Below, piece after piece: positions 37,655 to 51,200 of a DNA stretch of 64,000 nucleotides. A model generated the notes under the pieces. The model was given only the letters and a program-made list of their open reading frames with translations. It did not search any database and was not told the DNA's origin. Position 1 is the first letter of the stretch, and every line of letters begins with the position of its first letter. The position numbers and the translations under genes were made by a program. The DNA is taken from positions 1 through 64,000 of the forward strand of contig JAEHOE010000025.1 of NCBI GenBank assembly GCA_016858145.1. Reading direction: 5' to 3'. The DNA is from Edaphochlamys debaryana. Taxonomy: Eukaryota; Chlorophyta; Chlorophyceae; Chlamydomonadales.

Positions 37655-40600
37655 ATGGCTGCTGTGCCACTGGAGCTGGCCAGCATTCTCGAGGACTTTC
37701 ACCCTACGGATGGCAAGGTCCAAGCTCTCGAGCCGGGTAAGCATCTGACGCGAGCACACACACTTAGGGTGGCAACAACTCGAGCTGCATGTCGAGCCTA
37801 CGCGCGCATGTTTCGGGGTTTGGGCCGAGGAACGCACGTAAATGTATGCAGCCCGCAATGTCGCTCTTGTGGGGGTAGAGAGTGTCGACCAGGGTTCTGT
37901 GGACTCAATTCACACCCGCTCCATGTGTTTCTGCCCGCCACAGTCGGCCAAGACCAGCTCCCGCTTGCTCGCGAGCTGTCCAATGCGGATAGCCTGAAGC
38001 TCGGCGAGCTGTTCTCGGCGGGGTCGCTGTCGGCGGTGGAGGCCGCGCTGGGCGTAGTCGCGGGTCCAGGTTCGGAGGTTATCGCGCAAGGCGCGCCTCG
38101 CTCGTCGTCGGGCGCCGAGCAGCACGCCCACGACGCCATGGCTGCGAAGCCCTTCAGCTTTCTCGACCCGGCAGGCCAGGCCCAGCCGTCGTTCCACTCG
38201 CTGTCGAGCCCAATTGATGAAGACGGCGCGCCCCAGCCGAGCGCCCCCGCGCGAGGGTATTCCTGCGATGCGAGCGCCGCTGCCGCTCAGCTTACTGCAG
38301 CCGGCGATAACGGACCTGCTACGGCTACCGCCTCGGCGGCTGCGTCGGAGCGGTCCGCCGGTAGCGGCGGACGTCACGGCAGCGGCGTGAGCTCCGGCGC
38401 CGGCAGCGGGAGCACAAGCAGGGCCTCCGGAGGCTCGGCGGCCGCGGGAGGTCGAGACAGCTGCGCCGAGGCAAGTGGGCGTCAGTGCGGGACGACAGGG
38501 GGTCCAGTTACGCTTTTGGTACGGCCTTCGCGGTACAGAAGACGAAACAGCGGCTGGTAGCAATCGCTCAGGTTTTGCCGCTCCCGCCGCCCCCGCTTGC
38601 GCAACACTTGCCGTAGCTGGTGTGACGGGCCCCTGGGCTGCCCCGAATACCTCTGAGACAGAAGCAATGAGAATTTCCCGAATCACTGGGCGAATTAGTC
38701 ATGCGGGTGGCAGTTCGTAACGGCATGCACCAAACACGTGCCCCCGCGGGCCGTTGCTTGCCCAGCGCTCAATCCTTACCGAAGCCGCCCCTCCTGCTGG
38801 TGATTCGGTTCTCCCCGCAGAGCGGACCAGCCAGCGGTGCCAGCGGCGGACCGGGGCCGGGCGATGCCGGCGGCGGCGGAGGGTCCAGCGGGGGCCCGGC
38901 GGCGGCGGACGGTTCGCGCCCCGGCCGCAAGGGCCGGGAGGCGGAGGAGGCGGACATTGCGCGGGTGAGATCTGGAACTTGTCCAAGACACGGGGTTGCA
39001 AATCCGACACGCATGGGTGTTCTGTGCATGCATACGAGGGGCAAGGTGCATCGAGACATCTGTCTGGCATGCTGCGCAACTGCCTGGCAGTTGTGCGCCC
39101 CCATGCCTCTGAACGTCTGTTGGCTGGAGATCAGCATTGCCCAATGCGGGCCCAGCATCATCCACTCAGCTCCACGCAATCCTGACAAGACCCAAGCATT
39201 CCCGTCAACCGCCGTCCCGCACCACTGCCGCTGCAGGTGGTTGACGCGGCCATGGACGCCAACTACAACCAGGGCGTCGTACCAACGGTCGCCTTCGACG
39301 GGCCGTACGGCGGACCGCGCACGACAGGTCGCCTGATCGCAACCACCAGCGCCGCCATGTTCCGCAAGGGCGTGGCCGCCAGCAGCGCCGGAGCCACGCT
39401 GCCCAAGACGCTGGACCTAGCGCTGCGGGCCCAGATCGAGAAACACGCGGCCAACCTGTCCGGCACCAACCACGTTGGCCCGCTCGGTGAGCTAAGGGCC
39501 TGGGGGCTTGCTGTCCTGTGCACTTAAAGACACCGGGAGGCTGCGAATGTGTGAGGGGGAGCGCCGGGCGAGGGCTGGGACGCACCACGCACGGCCTCAA
39601 GTCGATGTCACGCTCAGGGCTAAGTGCATTGCCCTGAGCGGGCGGCTTGATTCGCCTGAACTCGCGTGTTGCCCTGTACCCGTGTAACCTGACCTCCCCC
39701 TGGCCTTCCCCCTGCAGACAAGGACAGGCGCACGGCCTTCCTGATGGAAGCCTACCTCCAGATCAGCGAGGAACTGGCCCGCTCCGGCGTCGACATCGCC
39801 GCCGCCGCCGCCACCGCCGCCGCAGCGGCGTCCTCGCCGTCGGCATCGCCAAACCGCGCCTCCGCCAGCGCCGCTGTCGCGTCGGCGTTCGCCGCCGCCG
39901 CCGCGGCGGCACCTGGCGGCGGCGGCATGGTCGACCCTCCGCTGCTTCAGCAGGTCCTCGACGCCGCCGCCATCAGCCACGATGGCATGTACGGCGCTGG
40001 CGGCGCCGCCGGGGGCGTCGGCGGCACCGACATCCTGCTCGAGGCCCTGGCCGCGTTCAGCAGCGGCGCTGCCGACGGCGGCGTGCACGCCCTGCAAGAC
40101 TTCACGCACGCAGCGGCGGCAGCCGCCGCCAGCGCCGCCGCCGCGGCGGCGGCGGCAGCGGCAGCGGGCTTGACGTTCCCGGTGCCGTACAATCGTACCA
40201 CGGGCAGCGTCACCATGCTCGACGCCTGGGTGGACGACACTGACGTCACCTCTCCCGCCAAGCCGCTGCCCGGCGCCGCCGCCGGGGGCTCTGCCGCCAC
40301 CGCCGCCACCTCCGGCGGCGGTGCCGCGCCCGCGCCGTCCACCTCCGCCAACGGCACCTCAAGCTCCTCCGACGTCAGCAACGGTGCCTGGCAGGGCACC
40401 GCCGCCGCCACCGTCGCCAGCGCTTCCGCCGTCTCCGCGGCCCCTGCTGCCGCCGCGCCGTTGACGCCAGCGGCGCCGCTGCCTCTCCTCTCGCCGACGC
40501 CGCAGCGGCCTGGCGTCTTCTCGCCGTTCGGCGCCGCCGGGGCCTGCGACAGCCCGCCGCCGATCGAGGGCCACCTGGGCCCCGACGCTCCCTGCAACCG

Positions 40601-43600
40601 GGGGGGCATGGGGGTGTCGCCTCGACCCAGCAACGTGGTAACCGGCGGCACCAGCCCCCTGCGGCTCAGCAACGCCATGTCCATCCTGCGCGCCGGCAGC
40701 ATGGGCGGCTACATGGACATAATGACGGTGAGTCATGCATGAGTCATCTCAGGCGCACAAGCCGTCAGGGCCGCCGTCGGGCTTGGCCAGCGCGTTTCAT
40801 TCCGTCTTGCCTGATGTTGCATGGCTTGCGTCCATACCAGCCTAGCGCTGTTCTGCTCCACGCATAGGCTGACCCTATCTTGCTTTCTGTGATCCCGATT
40901 CTGATCTGCCGTACAGTCCAACGACTTCTTCATGGACGATCTGCACCTGGACGGCCGTCTGCCCTCGCTGGCGGACAAGCTGCTCATGTCCATCGACGTC
41001 CTCCAACCGTCGCTGTCCGCTCGTCCATCCGCCGACAAGGGCCCCAACGGCCAGCAGCCGGGCTCGGCGGCGGCGATGCGTACGACGGACAACCAGATTG
41101 ACTCGAGGGCGCCGCCGGGCCTGACGTCGGGCGCCGACGGACGCATCCCGTCGCCGGCGGAGGTGCTGGCGGCGGTGGCGGCGGGCAACGTCAACGATCT
41201 GCGCATGGCGGTTGACTTCGAGACCATGATGCGCCAGCAGATCTCGGCCCCTGCCGTAATGATCTCCAACGCCGTCCCGAACGCCCACGGCGGCGCGGCC
41301 GTCCCCAACTCGCACCCGCACCCGCACCCCCAACCGCCAACCGCCTTCCAAACCAACCCCAACGGCTTCATCTCCTCCAGCCAGCACCACCCCTTCGCCC
41401 TCCACAACGGCCTCGTCTCTCCGCCGTACAACCCGCCCGCCGCCACGTCAGCCGCCGTGCAACCGAGCTTCAACCGCAACAGCAGCAACCAGCCCAGCGG
41501 CCCGGGCCTCGACGGCGGCCCTTCCATGGCCCAACGCTTCGACGCACTCACCAAGACCGCGCCCACACCTCCGCCCCACAACGGCGGCGGCCCCAACGGC
41601 ACCTGCGTCAGCGTCACGGGCCTTACTAACGGCGCCGCCGCCATCAACGGCCCCGCCGCCATGGCGGCGCGCCCCGGCGGCCCCATGGGTCTCCCGCCCA
41701 TGGGATCTGGCTCCATCTCGGCCGGATGCAGCCCCTCCCTGGCGGATCAGTACCAGCACCATCAGGTCATGTATAGGCTGGCGGGTCAGCACCCGGGCAT
41801 CGCCACCGGCCCCGCCGCCTCCCTGCTGGGCTCTTCCCTGCCGACGGCGCACGGACTCAGCGACTGGGCCGGCGGCGGCGGCGGCGGCGGCAGCGCCAGC
41901 GGCGACAGCATCAGCGCGCCGCTGGTGATGCTCCCCGAGCGGCCGCGCAGCATGCAGCAGCAGGTGAGGCGGGGGCATGTGGGAAGTGCTTCGCCGTGCT
42001 GATCTGTGTGGGTTCGAGCGGGTGGACGGAGTTAATAGAAAGCTGTGCTGGAGGGAACCTCCGGACGTGTACTTTGTTGACCCCCTTACGTGTGCTGCCG
42101 CCACCACAGGCCATCAACGGAATGATGCGCTCGAGGACCGACGCCTCCGGCCCCAGCGTCAGCATGTGCCCTCCGCGCCCCTTCAGCACGTCATCACACG
42201 GCATGATGAGCATGCCGCAGCACGCGCCGCACAGCCCGCTGGGCATGATCCCCACATCGCAGCAGGCGCAGCACGGCGTGCAGTTCAACCACGGCGCGAT
42301 GCAGCAGCCCCACGGCCACAGCATGCACGCCATGCACCTCTCGGGCGGCAGCGCGCACCTGGTGCCCATGCAGCAACCGCTAACCGCCAACCACCACATG
42401 CAGCAGGGCAACGGTCACGTGACTCACTACCACGTGGGTCAGGGCCAGGTGCGGGTCCACATCGGCGCCGCCGGCCTGCATCCGGGCAGCATGAGCGGCA
42501 GCCGCCGCGCACGTGCCGAGACGGATCTGCTTGGATCCAGCGACTGCCTGGAGGCGGCCATCGCCATGGCGGCGGCCAACAACGGTAACGGCCTCAACGG
42601 TAACGGTCACAACGGCCTGCCGCCGCTGGCGGGCGGCGAGCCGGGCCTGTCCTTGGCGCGCATCTCAACAAACCCGTCAGCGGGGGCGGCGGCGCCGCCA
42701 GGCCACTCGCACATGCCGCTGACGTCGTTTGGTTCCGAGCCGGTTGGCATGAACGCCGCCGCCAACCGCCAATTGCAACGGTCCATCAGCTCGTCCAACT
42801 CTCGCGGCAGCGCCGGCCGCAGCCCCCGCGGCCCCGCGACGCCGCGCAGCCGCTCCCGAGCCGCCGCCGGCGCCAGCCTGCCCAGCGCCGCCGCCGTCGC
42901 CGCCGTCATGGACGAGATCGGCGGCGCACCCTCCGCCGCCGCCGCCACCAGCTCCGGCGACGGCGGCGCCGTCAGCGGCGCCGCCCCGACCGTCGCCGTC
43001 GCGGCTGCCGTCGCCGCCGGCGTCGTGCCCGCCCCCGACGGCACCGCCTCCGCCGACGGCACCTCCGCCGGCGCCGACGACTCTGCCGGCGGCGGCCTCC
43101 GCCGCAGCACGCGCGGCACGCGCGCCAACCGCGCCGCGTCCTCCCGCGGCGGCCGCGGCCGCGGACGCAGCCGCGAGGACGATGACGAGGATTACGCCGC
43201 CGAGGACGACGATGACGCGTCCAGCGAGGACGAGGACGACAGCTCCGGGGGCCGCCGCGGCCTCGGCCCCGGCGGCGAGGACGAGGAGGAGGAGGGGTTC
43301 GTGGATGAGGACTCGGTCCTGGTGGTGCGCCCCGTCAAGGACGGGCCGCGGCGCGAGATCACCAAGATGGCCCTGCGCAAGGTGGGGGGCTGTGGGGAGT
43401 GGGGGCTGGCGGGATCGAGGGGGGCCAGCTTAGGCTGTGAATGAGCGTGAGGGGGACCGGCATGACGGGCAGCAGAGGAGGTGCAGCCCAGGGAAAGGGG
43501 GTTTGGGAAAGGAGGGTGCTGTTCAAGGTGCGTGCCGTGGAGAGCTCGATACGGCTGGGCTGGGCTCAGGCCGGGGCACCCGACTGACAAACAACACGTG

Positions 43601-45119
43601 CACCCCCCACCCCCCACCCCCTGCCGCTGCCCCCCCAGGTCTACCACCTGCCCATCAACGAGGCCGCCGCGGCGCTCAACATCGGAGTCACGGTGCTCAA
43701 GAAGTACTGCCGCAAGTTCCGCGTGCCGCGCTGGCCGTACCGCAAGCTGCAGTCCATGGGCAAGCTCATCGAGTCTTTCCAGAAGTGCGTTTTGGGGCGG
43801 GGCGGAGGGGGGTGCCAAGAGGTCGTGTGTGTTTTGACATGCAAGTGGGTGGGGCGGGGCGCAGGGGGCTCCTCGGCGGAATGGGTCGGGGTTGGGGGCG
43901 CGGCGACTGTCTTAGACCCGTTATGACCCGACGCTCTCAGGTGGGCGCTTAGTCCTTGACCTAAGAGCGTCTGGTCATAACGGACCTCAGACATTCCCCG
44001 CGCTTGACGGCTGCGAGGCCTAGATGGCGCTGTCTGCATCGTTGCGTTAGTGATCGGGGCTCGATCTCAATCACCGCATCGCAATCTAAGGTTCCTCCCG
44101 CTGGCCCTGAGGCCCCCACCAACTTGCCTCCCCTGCTCCCTTGCATCCACCCTCGTGCGCCCCCAGGTACAAGCGGGCCGCCATCGCCAACGCTGACCTA
44201 GAGGCGGCGGAGCGCTGCGAGGTGGGGAGCCGGGCGGGGGCACCGGGCCCTTGGGTTTGTTGTGGGGTGTTGTGGCGGAGGCGGGGAGGCTAACTAGCTG
44301 CGCAGCCGGGGGATAGCGGGCATGCGCGTCGCTTTGGCATGTGGCAAAGTGCGCGTGCATGCGCTCTGGTTCCCTGTCGTCGCTCACCCTCTCTTTCCTG
44401 AACTCTCCCGGTGCACCCCTCCCTCCCTCCCCCTCACCCCCTGTCAGGTCGTGATCCAGTCCCTGCACAGGTTCCGGGAGGAGGTGTACGACAATCCGGA
44501 CAAGGACATCGACGAGGGCGTCAAGAAACTGCGCCAGGTACGGCAGTACGGCTGCCCGCACGGGGCTGATCTTTTCTTGTTGATGATGTTGTTGGGTTCC
44601 GGGGCCGGGGCCTCGCTTGACGTTTTCCTCCAACCTTGTGCACCTCTGCAACGTGCTGTCGCCTCCTCTCCCTGGCCCCCTTCCACCCCGCAGGCCAACT
44701 TCAAGATCGAGTACCGCCAGCGCCAGGGGCAGTCCGGCCCCGGCGCGGCGGCGACGGCCGGCAGCGGTGAGCGAGTTTCAGGCGGGTGCATGCAGCCCAG
44801 GGCCGGAAATCAGTGGCGGGGGGAGGGGCGAAGGAATTGGGGGGGGGGAGGGGGGAATTCCAGTCCCTTAGTACGGTAGCTCTCTCCCTCTCCACAGCCA
44901 TCCCACTCACCACGGCACGTCCTCCCGCCCACCCATGCTCCTCCGCCCGCAGACATCCTGACGGGCGCCAGTGGTCCCATGGGTAGCGCCGACCTGGGCC
45001 GAGAGCTGGCGGGGCTGACGGTCAGCCCCGACGGCACCATCCTCCCCGCCTTGGACGGGGCCGGCGGCGCGGCGGCGGCGGGCGGCGGCAGCGGCGGCGG
45101 AGCCCCCGGCGTGCTGTAG
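37655..45119 (+). CDS. RWP-RK domain transcription factor
   Basis: Twelve exons: 37655-37736, 37944-38470, 38821-38964, 39237-39486, 39718-40727, 40917-41963, 42110-43381, 43639-43784, 44167-44221, 44448-44537, 44694-44766, 44953-45119. They join in frame to 1,620 residues. The RWP-RK DNA-binding domain spans about 1435-1500: R-E-I-T-K-M-A-L at its start, a helix I-N-E-A-A-A-A-L-N-I-G-V-T-V-L-K-K, and the diagnostic R-W-P-Y-R-K at 1475-1480. A basic/acidic helical stretch follows. The first ~1,400 residues are mostly Ala/Gly/Ser/Pro/His-rich and probably activation or interaction regions. An acidic block (about 1390-1425) sits just before the domain. Such proteins control nitrogen responses and gamete identity in green algae; the target here is unknown. 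Intron 2 has a GC donor (GCAAGT). A TATA box precedes the start. Confidence 0.87.
43909..43992. repeat. Long inverted repeat (hairpin) in RWP-RK intron 8
   Basis: Arms 43909-43941 and 43960-43992 are complementary at about 28 of 33 positions, around an 18-nt loop. The centre of the stem is G-T-T-A-T-G-A-C-C. The arms are AT-richer than the surroundings. This could be a small MITE-like insertion or an RNA hairpin. Confidence 0.85.
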
Positions 45120-48100
45120 ACGCGCGGAACGGGCTGGAGCGAGGCAGGGCACGAGGTGGGGGCAAGAGGAGAGGGGAGCTACCCGGAGCGAAGGACTGCA
45201 GAGGCGCACCCTTTCATGGAAGTAGAAGAAGGAGAAGAAGAGAACGCTTCGAATCAAGGCATTGTCTGACGTCAGACTCTATCTGGGCTCCAAGCATGCC
45301 GCCGGCCAACATGTTTGGGCGGGGGCGCAACGGCGCGCAGCTAATCATAAACGCTAATGCGGTTATCCGTGACGACGGCGCTCGTTCATCCATAATCATG
45401 TCCTCTCGTTGGCACGGGATCTGAGCATGCCGTAAGTTTGCTGCTTACGATTGAACGAGGTACACGTATCGTCCTACCGTACATGGCAACAGTGCTCACG
45501 TACGGACGAGGAAGCACGTGCTCCTAGATTCATCTGACGCCCGGCGCTTTTGTGCGCCCGGTGCTTCACAATCCCGAGTGTCGCGGGTGACTGCGGGTCT
45601 TTCCGCTTTTGGCCGAGGTTATGCGGGGGTGTGCCAATGCCAAGCGCGCAAGTGCATTAGCGTGGACGTTCCACGCGGAGCATGGGCTGCGTTACGGGTC
45701 TGGTGTAGTCCGCTGGTTTGACGAATCCGTATGTATTGTGGTCTTCATGCTGACGTGTGTTGTACGGCAAGAGGACGTACGCGTCGAGAATCCAACCCCT
45801 TCGTGCAAACCGACAAGGTGACAGTCGAGGAATCTCATGTCGTGCCCCGGCGCTTGTGCCGGGCCGGCCAGTGGCACGGCGGTGGGTTTGTATTGGCTCG
45901 AGTGTAGCCAGCGGCCTCACTTGAGCCCGGCAGAACTCTTCCTCATCTGCGGCATACCAACGTGGGTTTGTGTGGGCATAACTTTGTACCCGACTTTGAG
46001 CGTCTGACGGCTTCCACCCCGTTTCCCAGCTCGCGTGATTGAGAGCGGGCGGCGGATGGGGCTTCCTTTGACCCGTTTCTCGACTAGATCACGCACTTGG
46101 ACCTAACGTCAGGCCTCGCGGCCGCCTTTCACGTGTGCTTGCAAGTCGGGCCGTGTGCTCTCTGCGGCGTATGTCTGCTGACTCGGTGCATTGCTGGCTT
46201 CGCTCCGGCCTTCTGTACGACGCCTAAATGGGCGCTTCATTCGGAGTTCGTTCTTACGCTTGGACTCTTCCACACCGAGGGCTCAGAGTTCGTGTGTATG
46301 GTGAGAGGCGTGTTGGGTGACACTGTTCTATCTGAGGGCTTGCTCCTGCGTCTCTGGCGGGGGGTCCCTCGGCGGCATTCGCTGCCCACTCTGGAGGGTA
46401 TAAGTAAAGCCCTAGCTGTGCGGCTTTTGAGGGGGTCACGGTCAGAGTGCCCGAGGCTCTATCTTAGCTGGATTCCAGTACTGACGGGACGGGATCGCCA
46501 ATCCGTAACCCACACGTCTCCGTTCAACCCCAGCCTCCCTTTCCACCCTCCCGGGACATTGGTGTGGGGAGTGGAGGGGCTCGCATCATGCGAATGACCA
46601 AACACTGCGCTCACTGCGGCCCTGCTCTCTACCTGATATACTCCTAGTCATTTCTTTGGATTCCTTTTGCGCGCATGTCTGCGGCTACGGCTGCTGTGAC
46701 GGGGTAATGACCATACGGCTGGTTGATTGCCAGGTGGCGGGCTGCCCTGTGGTGGCAGAAGGCTACCTTGGATGGTCAAGGCCCGGGCACTTCAAGCGTT
46801 GGGCTCTGCGGCAAGGGCCTGAAGTTGGAAGCGGGGCGGGGGTTCGCGGGATGCTTGTTGCTAGCATCGGGTGGGACAGGAGTGAGGTGGAGGAGAGCAA
46901 GAGATAACTCCTGGACAAGGGAGGACATGTGCGGTACGGCACGGTGCAGTACGGTACGACAGAGCGAGAGACTGGGCGGCCATGTGTCGAGCCCCACGAT
47001 GCACCCACGTGGGCTGACCGGCGGTTTTGCTTTACGGGGGGCTGCAGAGTATGCGGACGCTAGCGGGTTGGCGTGGGATGCGGGCACCGGTGGGGGACGA
47101 GGTGACTGCTGGGGCGCGAAGGGAGGGGCGCGGACAGGCGTGTGAGCGCCTGTGTTGCGCCAAAGGGCCAAGAAGGCAACTCGGTTTCGGCTGGTGGGGC
47201 CTTCCAGGGGTGCCCTGTGGCCTTCTGTGGCCCATCGTGGCTATGGGCGCTCGTGCTCGAGCAGCGGAGGTTCCATTGATGGGGCTACATGATCTTGCTA
47301 ATAGTAGGTCTGCGCGAGGCAGGTTGCGGTGAAGGGAGAATAAATAAGCAACTATATATGGGAAGGCGTGCGCTGTATTGATTGTGGGTCACGAGGGGCC
47401 GATAGATGCGCCCAGCCATTGGAACAGTGGCTGGCGCTGCGGGGGCGGGCCAAGGGGCCCGCAGCCCACGCCTGCAGGGCTTGGCGGCCGCTGGCTGGTG
47501 GGGCAGATTGCCTGTAACCCTGCACCTCTCACAATACCTCCACGCCCGTGCTCCGTGCCCGGTAGTCCTGTCGGCACCGTGAAGGCTCAGAGAGGGAGTG
47601 AGTTACACCAGTGCCCAAACGTGCCTGGGCGGCACCTCGGCACAGCCCCCGCTCGCGCCCTCAGAAACCAAGCTCAGGTCAGAACCCATATCGCAACCAG
47701 CCTCCGCCCTCCAGGAAGGGCAGGAACTCAACGTCAGCCCCCTTGCACCAACGGGGCGTCAGGCCATCAGCCGCCAGCTTCTTAAACACATGGCCCCTCT
47801 CCAGCTTTAGTGCCCGCCCCAGGGGAGTGAGGTAGGGCGTCACCACCACTGTCCACCAGCTTCACCATCAGAGGCCTCCATAAGCCCTTACTGGCCTCCA
47901 TAAGTCCTTACTGGCCCGCGGGGGTTTAAGGCCCGTCGAACCATGCGAGCGAGGCCGCAGAGCTCTGGGACCGTGCATCAATGCCCCAGCGCGAAACGCG
48001 CCTGCTGGCGAGGAGCGAGGCCGATGGTGGTCGGAGCGGGGATGAGGGATGTCGTGGCGGGTGGAGCGTGTGGGTATGCCCGACGCGTCTGCCCCGGCCC

Positions 48101-48270
48101 AATCCCCGCTGACGCCTTTGTTCACCCCTATCGCCGCCTCGGCTGCCCACACTGTAGACCGCCCACTCCCTCGGCCTCACCACAGATCGCGCCAGCTGCC
48201 CAGTACTCACAGTAGATACGAACCAGACTCCGTAACTCGGGCTTGTTGGCCATACCCGTGCACACCGAGT
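45120..48270. other. Intergenic, 3.1 kb, no gene recognised
   Basis: No spliced coding pattern with family resemblance was found. The longest forward open frame (46097-46597) has no domain. Base composition is less GC-rich than in the genes. The right part is the upstream region of the neuferricin-like gene. Confidence 0.5.
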
Positions 48271-51200
48271 ATGGCAGCGGAAGTAAGACAACGCAAACCC
48301 GAGAAAGGCGGGGAGGTGCAGCCGGTCAAGGATGAAGACAAGGCGATTGTCGGTAAGCCTTTCCCAACTTGGGCCAAGTGCACCGCTCCTTCGGCGTTCT
48401 AATCAGCTGCTGCCACCGGTTGCAGCTGCACCGGTGCCTGAGGAGGTCAAGGACCATCGCAGCGATGGGCAAAAGCTCCGCGACCGCTGGCGCGCCACCA
48501 AGGCGTGGTGCCATAAGCACCCGGAAGTACCCCTCATGCTTGTGACACTTTGCATCGCGCTCTACGCCATCAAGTACTTCGCCTCGCCTCCGACCACGCC
48601 GGTGGGGCCCAGCAGAGCACGCCCACCCTCTCCGGCCCCCGTCTGCCCCCACCTTGCCTTGCGGGCGATGTCAAGCCGCCCATGACTTGGCGACCATCTT
48701 GCTGCACATGCAACAGAGAGCAGCTGCAAGCGGGGCTCCAGGGCGCGCGCGGGGGGTTATTATAGACAACGCGGGGGGTTCGTTTACCCACCCTCTACCC
48801 CCGCCCCCCACCTCCCACCCAACCTTCCTCCTCTGCCCCTTTCACCCGCACCGTTGTCCCCCTGGCGAGACCCTTCAGTCCCCCTCACATGCACGAGCTT
48901 GGGCATCCTACTTTGTTGCAATGTCGCCCCCTTGCAACTGCAGAAAGTGTTCGACAAGAAATCCCTGTCGCTGTACAACGGCCAGAAGAACGCGCCGTAC
49001 TATCTGGCCATCATGGGGGAGGTGTTCGACGTGACTAAGGGCAAGAAGCACTACGCAGGTACGGCACCTGACCTCGGCTGTCGTACAAGAAGCCGGCTTC
49101 CGTACCAGGCCGGCTGCCTGGCATAGCCGCCGCGCGTCGCGGACCCCATCCGCCTCCTCCACCCTCGACGGCACCCTGCCCCCAACACCCTCGAAACACA
49201 CCCTGACCCTCCCCGGCTCCCCCGTCTCTGGCCCTGTCCGGCCCCCCCGTTACCTCCTCCTGTCACCCCACACAGAGGACAAGGGGTACGGCTTCTTCGT
49301 GGGCCGAGACGCTTCGCGGGCGTTCATCACAGGTGGGCGGGGGGGAGGGGGGAGGGGGGGGGGGGGGTCAGGGCGGAGCGGAGCGGAGTGCGGTCGGGTT
49401 TGGTGGAAGAGAGGGAAGAGGAAAGGTCCGGGGTGGGGCGGGGTTTTGAACAGCAGCTGGCGCCTGCGTTCCGGCGCTGTGGTCAGAGTGCACTGTGCAG
49501 CCCTCACACTGGGCCCACCACAGCACCGGGGTGCGCTCGCCCTGCTCACCTCCTTCCCTTGCGCACTCGCTTGCCTGGCACTCCTGTTCTCAACCCCCTT
49601 CCCTCCAACAGCACAGGTGCAGGCCGGTTCTGTCGACGCTCCCAGCCCCCCCCGGCCTCATCCAGCCGCTCCCTGCGCGCCCCTCAGGGCAGCCTGCGCA
49701 GTGCCCCTGCCCACACCAGTCGCCCCGTGTCACCCCAGATCAAAACGGCAGCCCAACGTCAGCCTCCTCCCTCCGTGCCTCCCACGCCCCTTGGCCCTCT
49801 TCCCCTCTGCCCCCCTTCCCGCCCCTCCACCCTCACCCCCCCCAGGCGACTTCAAGGGCGACCTAGATGACAAGGTGACCGACTTCGACGAGCAGCAGTG
49901 CAAGTCCCTGCTGGAGTGGAGGGACTTCTACCGAAAGGTCGGGGCTGTGGGGAAAGGGAGGGGTGGGACCGTGGGGGCGGGTGCGGGACGGTGGCAATCC
50001 GTGGCGTGGTTGAAGGTGGGCAGCGGGAGATAGGCGCCTAGTGCGGTGGGAAGTGGCGGCAGTGCGGAGGGGCAGGCGGCTGGGGTTGCCGGCGGTGTGT
50101 GGGGGGGGATGCAGGTGCCGGAGGGTGCCTGGTAGGGTTGGGAAGCAGGGGGGCCAGGGGCCTCCTGGCCAGGGGGTGGACAGGGGCGAGATGGGGCGAG
50201 GCTTGACGCAGGTTGCCCGCGCCGTCGCCGCCCGGGCTCATCCCTGTCACGCCTCACTCCCTTCGCCCCTATTTCGTGCCTTTGCGTCCCCCCCACTCCC
50301 CCCACCACCCCGCGCACAGACCTATCCCTTCAAGGGGCGGTTGGATGGGCCGTTCTACAATGCGCAGGGGCAGCCGCTCAAGGCCTTGCAGAGGGTGGGC
50401 AGGGGAGGGGGAACGAAGTGGGAGGTGGAGGGGGCGCTGTTAGGGGAGGGGGGCGCTAGGAGGGAGAGGGGGAGACAGGCCGAGGTCGAGGGCAAGGCAG
50501 GGTGAAGGCCAAGTGATGACGGCCGCAAGCGTTCGCGACCCTGGCAAGTGTCAGGGGCGAACAAAGGGAGCTGCGCGGGGAACGAGGGGGAAGACTCTCA
50601 CGGAGGGTGGGGACAGGGTCAGCGGGTGGACACCGCACACGCGGCCATCGAGGCGTGGCGGGCTTGGAACCTGCTGGACCCGCCCGGGCCCGACCTGGGT
50701 CTGACCTGGACCTGCCCTGGGCCCCCTCAGGTGGAGGAGAAGGCCAAGAAGGCCAAGAGTCACGAGGAGCTGCGGCGGGAGCAGGAGGCCCGCTGGCCCT
50801 CCTGCAACGTGCGGTGGACGGAGGCGGACGGTGGGTGCTGTGCTGGCGGGGCGGGGGGGCAGGGACCGCGGACGGTGGGTGCTGGGGCCGGGGCCGCGGG
50901 TCACACAAGGAGAGGAGGCTCTGAGCTCGGAGCCCCGACCCCGCAACGACGGGTGTGCACGTAACGGGACAGAGCTCGGCACGCTGCACGCCGGGTCCAT
51001 GTCGGTCTGACGCCACGCCTCAAAGCTCGCCCTTCCACCCTGCCCCCCCGCTTCACGTGCCCGTGCCCGTTCTCGTGCCCGTGGCCCGTGCCCGTGCACA
51101 GGTGGGTCGGTGTGGTGCGATGACGGCCAGTACCCCCGCAAGATCACCACCTCGCTGCCGGACGGGAAGCCCACTGCCCGCTGCGCCTGCTTCAAGGACG

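Noticed and set aside
46097..46597. Plus-strand 166-codon frame in the gap after the RWP-RK gene
   Set aside because: It has Cys/Leu-rich composition but no motif, no codon bias like neighbouring genes, and no partner exons.
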